A stretch of DNA of 64,000 bases. Origin: Taxillus chinensis (lineage: Eukaryota > Streptophyta > Magnoliopsida > Santalales > Loranthaceae). Both the position numbers and the translations under genes were made by a program. Positions 57,016 through 64,000 of the stretch are shown piece by piece. How positions within the stretch are numbered: position 1 is the first letter of the stretch; every line of letters starts with the position of its first letter. Where the stretch lies: contig CM042092.1 of assembly GCA_023512835.1 (NCBI GenBank), positions 51,838,400 through 51,902,399 of the forward strand, given 5' to 3'. Below the pieces are notes generated by a model. The model saw nothing but the letters and a program-made list of their open reading frames with translations. It was not told the DNA's origin and did no database searches.

Positions 57016-57949
57016 GACTAGGATGATTCAGATTTAACCAAGATGATTCGGATTTCACTAGGATGATCTTGATTGAACCAAATTGCTCCGGATTGGACCA
57101 AGATGTCCAGAATTTGACTTTAAGTTATAATGGGAGTGTTGTGAACCTTGATACTGTGTTGGTGTTGATGTGTTGCTTTGAGGGTTGAGCCTTAAGCTCG
57201 TGATGACAAATTAAGTCCTGGGTTGAGTTGTTAAGCTCGTGATGACAAGCTAAGGCCTAGGTTGAGCTGTTGAGCTCGTGATGACAGGTTAAGGCCTTGG
57301 CTGAGCTGTTGAGCTCGTGATGACAAGTTGTGGCCTGAGTTGAGCTATTGAGTTCATAGAGCTAGGGCTGAGGGCCCCGAGCTAGGATCCTATTGAGGAT
57401 CGTGGACAAGTTATCCTATGTGGGCAAGATGGGTCCTAGTGTTTGTTTGCAAGCTGAGTCCTGATGATTGTGCACACTACACAGTCCATAAGTACACTGA
57501 ACATATAGTATAGATTTGTATGTTTGCATGATGTGGAGTGTTAAGGTTACCTACTAAGCTTGTAGCTCACCCCTACTTTATTGTTTATCCTTTTCAGGTG
57601 TGACCCGAGACTAGTGAGGACTTTCTTCTAGGAGGACGTGGCCACTACTCTGATGTATGAGTTTGTAGTATATTATGTATTGAATCCTGGACATGGGTCT
57701 ATGGATAGTTGTATTTGCATACTATTTGTGATGTGATGTCTGTATGACTGTTTTACATATTGTATGCATGTTGATGTATGGGAAGGTACAAAATTACCCT
57801 TGATACATGGCTGTACAGGGTTGCATGATTGAGAGCACCTGTGGTGTAATTTTTATTGGTGCTACTCACTAACCCCTTGACCCTTCGGGTGCGGGTAAGG
57901 GAAAGTCATGTTCCTGGTTCTAGGTTCCCTAGGATTCGAGGGCATGACA
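57016..57949 (+). mobile_element. Tekay-like LTR, 3' portion (copy of the window-start LTR)
   Basis: About 90% identical to 1-906, with the same tandem repeats, splice-site-like block (57551-57598) and U5 motif. It ends GGGCATGACA. No primer-binding site follows, so it is a 3' LTR or a solo LTR end. Confidence 0.8.
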
Positions 57950-58713
57950 CCAAAAGGCCATATCAGGCATTAGTCTCCTACATCCAACTCAAAGGTCACA
58001 CTCATTCAAGGGTACCTCAGTTTAGGGGCCATAACCATGTATCAATACCAACAAATATACCAGTTCAACCATTGAATACCAGCAAACGGTCATCCTCATG
58101 GCCCTTGAAAATTATGAGGAGTAAAATCTAGAACCATATTTACATCATTTAACATGTTATGTCAACCAAACACCAATATCTAATACCCTTAAAAAGGGAT
58201 TTTATACCCAAATGGGGGTTTCAAAGATTTGGAGCAAAACTACAAAGAAGAAGCGAAAAAACAACACAAAAAGGCTACTGATCGACTAAAATAGAAGCAT
58301 TTTGTTGACTACCACTTACACGACCACCTTAGTCGACCACAACTGAAAACATGATTAAAATCCGAGTTGGTTGATTGAAACAAGCTCTCCTTACATAACC
58401 ATTATTCACTTGACCATCTTGGTCGATTGAACTCTGTTGGAAAACGTTCGGTTGATTAAGCAAGCCTCAATTCACCCGACCAAGCCTTACTCGACCATCT
58501 TGGTCGGCCACAACACCCAAAATACACTGGTCAGTTGAACCAGTTGACCAAACCACCAAGCTCTTTAGTCAACCACGTCGACTTAGAGATGGCAATGGGG
58601 CGGGTTCCCCACCCCCACTCTAGTCATAACCCACCCCGCACGCACAGCCAGGCCAAGCAAGCCCCCAGCCCCGCCCGCACCCACCCAACCAGCCCTCCAC
58701 GCACGCACCCACC
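57950..58713. other. Unassigned spacer
   Basis: No gene seen. 58310-58570 repeats GGTCGACCAC-type phrases, similar to the U3 of the LTR at 33145 but in opposite orientation. 58590-58712 is a C-rich CCCACCC/GCACGCAC stretch, perhaps a degraded GC-rich microsatellite. Confidence 0.4.
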
Positions 58714-59098
58714 TGTCACGGACTGAGGCTTATCCTAGCACACTTAGACTATTTTGGGGTATTTTCCCCCTTGTAAAGTGTTGAACTTAGCTTATAGAGT
58801 AAGTTGTAGAGATTTTAGATTTCGATCATATATGATGTCTCTTGGTGACATACCCAAAAAAGTGTTAACATCTATATGTAGGGGAGTGATGTTGTAAAGC
58901 TTTCAAGTAACCAATACAATCGTTTGTTGCCTTCGTTCAATCGTTTTTCCACTAAGCGCTTCCCTACATAATTGCTTTACAACGGATCGATGGGTTCCGA
59001 TCCAAATGCGACGAGTTAGGCTGACCTAGCGTTCCTTCGTACGGGTGGGAACTAGGTGCCGCACGGGTTAAGCTGCTATAAAGGCTGACCCCATGACA
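58714..59098 (+). repeat. Chromovirus 5' LTR
   Basis: 385 bp from TGTCACGG to CCATGACA. The partial 3' LTR at 63830 matches its first ~200 bp with about a dozen substitutions and lacks a ~37-bp stretch present here (about 58860-58897). Confidence 0.9.
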
Positions 59099-59100
59099 AG

Positions 59101-59112
59101 TGGTATCAGAGC
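59101..59112 (+). other. Chromovirus primer-binding site
   Basis: TGGTATCAGAGC, two bases after the LTR; complementary to the 3' end of plant initiator tRNA-Met. Confidence 0.9.
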
Positions 59113-59164
59113 ACGATTGGTGCTAAAATTCGGTGGAACAATCAAAACTTCGAGACGATGCAAA

Positions 59165-60442
59165 ATGACAAATGGAGGATCTGTTGTCATTAGTGGTGGC
59201 GACCACGAAGGCCGCGACAAGGAGCACCACGCTAAGGAACGGATGAGAGATAAGTCCGTTTCGAGGGAAACATGTCCGCTGGAGAGTCGGCTAGCCAAAT
59301 TGGAGTTGGCGTTAGCCGAACAGATGGAGGTGGTCGAGGAGCACACTGAAAGTATCGAAAAGCTGGACTCAGAGGGTGAGGAAAGCTTTGGGAGGATGCA
59401 AGGGCTTCTCAACTCCGTCATGAATGACATGAACTCTCGGTTCGACGTCCTGAAGGACACTCTCACATCCCAAATCCTGGCAATGCAGGAGGAAATCAAA
59501 GAAATCAAGGCGGATTGGTCTCTCTGCAAGATGGCGGTCACCCAAGGTGCCGTTGGCGGCCATTCTAGCTCCAAAATCGACGTGCCGAAGCCTAAGACCT
59601 ATGCTGGGTTAAGGAATGCGAGGGAGTTAGACAACTTCCTTTGGACCATGGAGCAATATTTCGATGTCTTGAACATTGTGGACGAGGCAAAGAAAGTGAA
59701 GACCGCCCCGCTATACTTAGTCGATTCGGCTATGGTGTGGTGGAGGCGACAATATGCCGACAAGGAGTGCGGCCTATGTATTATCGACAATTAGGCGGAT
59801 TTCAAGCGGGAGATCAAGGCCCAGTTCTATCCCCAAAACACGATGGACGAGTCTCGGGCGAAACTTCGACGCCTTACCCACAAAGGCACGGTGCGGGAGT
59901 ACGTCCACGAGTTTTCAGAGCTCATCTTGGAGATCCCGGACATGTCTGCGAAGGATTCATTATTTTCCTTCATAGACGGATTGCAGCAATGGGCGAAGCT
60001 GGAGCTGCAGCGGAGGAATGTGCAGGACCTAGCGTCGGCCATGGCGGTGGCCGAATCACTCATTGAATACAAGAAGCTGGAGAAGGCCACCAGCTCTTCA
60101 TCGACTTCCGAGGCGAATAGGTTCCACAAGGAGAAGCGTGGGGGAGACAACCGAAGTGAAGGAAAAGGGAGACCCTTCCAACCATCTAAGGCCTTTCACC
60201 CAAAATATTGTGCGAATAGTTCCAAGGATGAGGAGAAGCCAAAGATCTCCTTTTTCTTTTGTGAAGGCCCTCACAAGGTGTTTGAGTGCCCGAATTGCTC
60301 CAAGCTCTCGGCGATGATCAATGAAGACGAAGGAAGGGATGTGATGGATCCAAGACTTGTTGCAACTCCTCAACGCAATCAAGGCGAAGGTGGAGGTGCC
60401 ACCATCCGGACGACAGAAGGGCCACATGTACGTGCTCGCTAA
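59165..60442 (+). pseudogene. gag: Chromovirus gag
   Basis: I start it at ATG 59165 (MTNGGSVV); an earlier in-frame ATG at 59093 lies in the LTR. A coiled coil comes first (about residues 40-75), then the capsid: ELDNFLWTMEQYFDVLN, APLYLVDSAMVWWRRQYADK, EYVHEFSELILEIPD, FIDGLQQWAKLELQRRNVQD. A TAG stop stands at 59792-59794 where relatives have Trp. Beyond it the frame stays open to 60442. The zinc knuckle has lost its first Cys (FFFCEGPHKVFEC). The pol frame lies at +1 relative to gag, starting about 60345. Confidence 0.9.
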
Positions 60443-63400
60443 GGCCAACAACCTTGAAACTAAGGCCTTGGTGGACACGGGTGCGACCAACAACTTCATC
60501 AAGGTCGAAGAAGCTCGTAGACTGGGGATAGTCTACAAGGAAGAGAAGGGCTGGCTGAAGGAGGTGAACTCCAATGCCAGTCCGATCCATGGCGTGGCTC
60601 GAGGTGTCGAGCTAGGTATTAGCGAGTAGAGAGGCAAGGTGAATCTCTCCGTGGTGTTGATAGACGACTATCCCATGGTGCTGGGGATGGAGTTCATTGA
60701 CTAGGTGCGGGCAATTCCAATTCTAAGCACCAACACGATGTGCATCATGGACGAGGGAAAGACGTGCATGGTGAAGGTAATGAGGGAGGAAGAGCTCAAG
60801 GCAAAGTCTCTCTCGGCGCTCCAACTGTCCAAAGGAGTTAGGCGATAGGAGCCAACCTTCATTGCCATGGTGAAGGAAGAATGCCAAAGTGTTGGGGAGG
60901 AGCCCCCAACTGAAGTGACGATGGTCCTTGAAGAGTTTGGGGACGTTATGCCACCCAAACTCCCCAAACAACTTTCGCCGAAGCGGGAGGTGGACCACAA
61001 GATTGAGTTAGAGGCCAGTGCAAGGCCTACTGCTGCGATGCCCTACCGGATGGCACCATCGGAGTTGGAAGAACTTCGGAAGCAATTGAAGGACTTGTTG
61101 GATGCCGGATTTATTTGGCCATCCAAAGCGTCATTTGGAGCACCGGTGTTGTTCCAAAGGAAGCACGATGGGTCGATGCGGCTATGCATTGACTATAGGG
61201 CGCTAAACAAGATTACGATGAAGAACAGCTACCCCATCCCACTCATATCCGACCTGTTTGATCAACTTGGTGCTGCGAGATGGTTCTCAAAGCTTGACTT
61301 GCGGTCGGGATATTGGCAAGTGCGAATAACCGAAGGTGATGAGGCAAAGACGGCGTGCGTCACAAGATATGGCTCTTACGAGTTCTTGGTCATGCCCTTT
61401 GGCCTCACAAATGCCCCTGCCACATTCTGTACGTTGATGAATCGGATCTTCCAGCCATACTTGGATAGATTCGTCATGGTGTACCTTGATGACATTGTCG
61501 TCTACAGCAAAACCTTGGAGGAGCACAAGGCACACCTACGGCGGGTTTTCCAAATCTTAAAGGAGAACCAACTGTTTGTGAAGAAGGAAAAATGTGACTT
61601 TGCAAAGAAGGAGGTGCCCTTCTTGGGTCACATCATTGGCGGTGGCAAACTAAAGATGGATAACAAGAAAGTGTTAGCCATCAAGGAATGGGAAACGCCC
61701 AAGAAAGTCCCGGAGATGCGTTCCTTCCTTGGCTTGGTTAACTACTATAGAAGATTCATCCACGGCTATTCCCACATTGCCGCACCCTTGACGGAACTAC
61801 TAAAGAAGAACAAGACTTGGGTGTGGGATGATGTTTGCCAAGAGGCATTTGAGAAGTTGAAGCAAGTCGTGACAAACGGACCGGTGATGGCACTGCCGGA
61901 CCATACAAAGCCTTATGAAGTTCACACGGATGCTTTAGACTTTACCATCGGTGGAGTTCTAATGCAGGAGGGGCATCCTGTAGCATATGAAAGCCGGAAA
62001 TTCAATGGCACCGAATGGAGGTACACGGTGCATGAAAAGGAGATGACGGCAGTTATGCATTGCCTTCGGGTGTGGAGGCATTACTTGCTAGGGTCCAAGT
62101 TCGTGGTGAAGACGGACAACATTGCTACGAGTTATTTTCTAACTCAAAGGAACTTAACTCCGAAGCAAGCACGGTGGCAAGGACTCCTAGCGGAATTCGA
62201 CTTTGTGCTAGAGTACAAACCGGGCACAAATAATGTGGTGGCCGATGCACTAAGTCGGAAGGCAGAACTTGCAGCTATTAGCCAACCACAATTCCCCCTA
62301 GTGGACAAACTAAAGGAAGGAATGGAGCATGATCTATTAGCCAAGTCCTTGGTGGAATGCATCAAGGCTGGAAAAACGAGGCGATTTTGGCTAAAGGATA
62401 ACTTGCTCCATACTCGAGGGGAACGGGTGTACGTTCCTAAATGGGGAAGTTTGAGGAGAGACATCCTCAAAGAATGTCATGACTCGCGATGGACTGGCCA
62501 TCCAGGAGTCGATCGTACCTTGGCGTTGGTGGAACAGAGCTACTACTAGCTTCAACTTTACAAGGACGTCCAAGTGTACGTGAGGACTTGTCTTGTGTGC
62601 CAACAAGACAAGATAGAGAATCGGCAATCGGCGGGACTGTTAGAACCTTTGCCTACTCCGGAAAGACCTTGGGAAAGTGTTTCGATGAACTTCATTATTT
62701 GTCTCCCAAGATCCGAAGGATGCGGTACGATCATTGTCATGGTCGACCAATTCTCTAAGTATGGAGTTTTCATTCCAGCTCCGAAGGACTGCACGGCAGA
62801 TGACATGGCCCGACTATTCTTCAAGTACGTGGTGAAGTACTGGGGCATTCCAAAGACAATCGTGAGCGATCGGGACTCACGATTCACTGGGTGGTTTTGG
62901 ACCGAGCTGTTCCGGATAATGGGTTCGGACTTAAACTTTTCAACAAGTTTCCATCCACAAACAGACGGCCAAACTGAACGTGTCAATGGCTTATTGGAGC
63001 TATATCTGAGGCACTACGTGAGTGCCAACCAAAGAGATTGGGCCAAGTTGTTGGACATAGCCCAATTCTCATATAACTTACAGAAGAGCGAGTCCACGAA
63101 TGAGAGTCCGTTCGAACTCGCAACTGGGCAACAACCATTGACGCCCACTTCCATCACTTGGGGGTACACTGGAAAGAGCCCCGCGGCGTTCAAGTTTGCA
63201 AAAGGATGGCATGAACAGATGGATCTGGCTAGGGCATACTTGCACAGAGCGGCGAAGAAGATGAAGAAGTGGGCGGATCAACAAAGGACGCCCTTGGAAT
63301 TTCAGGAAGGAGACATGGTGATGCTCAAACTCCTTTCGCGCCAAACCAAAGCACTCAGACAATTGCATAAGGGTTTGGTGCACCGATATGAGGAGCCTTT

Positions 63401-63854
63401 CAAAGTACTTAAGAGAGTTGGGAAGGTCTCATACAAACTGGACCTCCCGACTAGCTTACAAAGGCATCCGGTGTTCCACGTTAGTTTGCTCAAGCCTTAC
63501 CACGAAGACTTGGAAGATACGAGTGGACAACGGGCGGTGCGGACACCAACATCATCAACAGGCAAGACCTATGACAAAGAGATAGAGAAAATCCATTCTC
63601 GTAAAGTCGTGCCAAGAAGAGGCGTAGATCCAAGCCGAGTGGAGTACTATGTCCAATGGAAGAACAAGCCGGTTGAAGAGATAAGCTGGGAGAAGGAAGA
63701 GGATCTGGGGCAATTCTCCAAGGAGATTGAAGAGTACTGTGAAGGAGTCGAACGCTACATCAGGCAGTTTGACGAGCTCAAGGAAGCCGAAGACGCAACG
63801 AGGACGCTGCGAAATCGGGTGGGGGAGAATATCACAGACCGAGGCTTATCCTAG
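60345..63854 (+). pseudogene. pol: Chromovirus pol with C-terminal chromodomain
   Basis: One frame broken by four TAG stops (60627, 60702, 60846, 62547). Order: aspartic protease (LVDTGATNNF, about 60468), reverse transcriptase with intact YLDD (61482-61493), [13 protein letters not shown] [12 protein letters not shown] and [11 protein letters not shown], RNase H ([17 protein letters not shown] to DALSRKAEL), then integrase with zinc-finger His and Cys ([17 protein letters not shown]). The first catalytic Asp is Asn (SMNFI, 62688-62690); the later Asp (VSDRDSRF) and Glu (GQTERVNG) remain. A chromodomain (IEKIHSRKVV, YYVQWKNKPVEEISWE) lies near 63580-63740 and may target insertion to heterochromatin. 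The frame ends in the 3' LTR at 63854. Clade: Galadriel/Reina-type, not certain. Confidence 0.93.
63818..63829 (+). other. Polypurine tract
   Basis: GGTGGGGGAGAA-like purine run (63819-63828) directly before the 3' LTR; it lies inside the end of the pol frame. Confidence 0.75.
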
Positions 63855-64000
63855 CACACTTAGGCTATTTTTGGGTATTTCCCCCTTGTAAAGTGTTGTA
63901 CTTAGCTTATAGAGTAAGTTGTAGAGATTTTAGATTTCGATCATATATGATTTCTCCTGGTGACATAGCCAGAAAAGCTTTCAAGCAATCAATACAATCG
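63830..64000 (+). repeat. Chromovirus 3' LTR, first part
   Basis: TATCACAGACCGAGG matches the 5' LTR start TGTCACGGACTGAGG with G-to-A and T-to-C changes. The LTR runs out of the window, so length and target-site duplication cannot be checked. Confidence 0.88.

Noticed and set aside
60345..60629. Programmed frameshift between gag and pol
   Set aside because: pol is at +1 to gag, but no slippery site was evident and related chromoviruses usually have one frame; with the other lesions an ordinary indel is likelier.

Overview
This window looks like plant nuclear DNA, most likely from a dicot, in a repeat-rich and probably heterochromatic region. I see no host gene, tRNA, rRNA or bacterial-type gene. 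Almost everything that can be assigned is LTR retrotransposon sequence, inserted into itself in layers, plus one non-autonomous hAT DNA transposon. The clades present are Ty3/Gypsy Tekay/Del-like, Tat/Ogre-like, Athila-like and a short-LTR chromovirus, and Ty1/Copia SIRE-like. All protein-coding stretches are broken, by TAG stops, frameshifts and nested insertions. All clade names come from reading motifs, not from database searches.

Layout. 1-11512: 3' part of a Tekay-like LTR, a decayed primer-binding site and a gag gene split by a complete 8.9 kb Tat-like non-autonomous element (1756-10679, TSD AGGTG). That element itself carries a hAT insertion (4937-5862, 8-bp TSD) and a solo chromovirus LTR (10001-10411). 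11513-14775: a Tekay-like LTR in minus orientation with a solo Athila-like LTR inside it. 14572-23970: a 4.7 kb block present twice in direct tandem at about 99% identity, holding a Tat LTR, an Athila 3' LTR and Athila 3' internal sequence. 23794-25740: a Tekay-like solo LTR inserted in the same Athila element. 26158-29945: Athila 3' coding region on the minus strand, with an integrase C-terminus followed, in the env position, by a decayed reading frame ending in a Ulp1-type cysteine protease domain. 29946-31270: an unidentified minus-strand reading frame with a TATA box. 31270-43009: a SIRE-like Copia element on the minus strand (gag, protease, integrase, reverse transcriptase, RNase H), broken by three Tekay-type LTRs. 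43010-52031: 5' half of an Ogre-like element on the minus strand (LTR, PBS, extra ORF1, gag, gag-pol linker), whose LTR is split by another solo LTR. 52032-57949: pol C-terminus and LTR pieces of a Tekay-like element, with further nested LTRs and several long poly-G blocks. 58714-64000: a chromovirus with 5' LTR, gag, pol including a chromodomain, and the start of its 3' LTR.

The most interesting patterns lie in the LTRs. In the U3 of Tekay-like and Athila-like LTRs there are repeated perfect or near-perfect inverted repeats, mostly containing the G-box CACGTG, whose two arms differ between copies but stay complementary. A second palindrome around ACGT just upstream of the TATA box behaves in the same way. 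The Athila and Tekay U3 regions look homologous over several hundred bases although the elements belong to different clades. Eight Tekay-type LTRs share a block that resembles a branch point and 3' splice site. Seven solo LTRs with target-site duplications, against two elements that show paired LTRs, point to strong loss of internal regions by LTR-LTR recombination.
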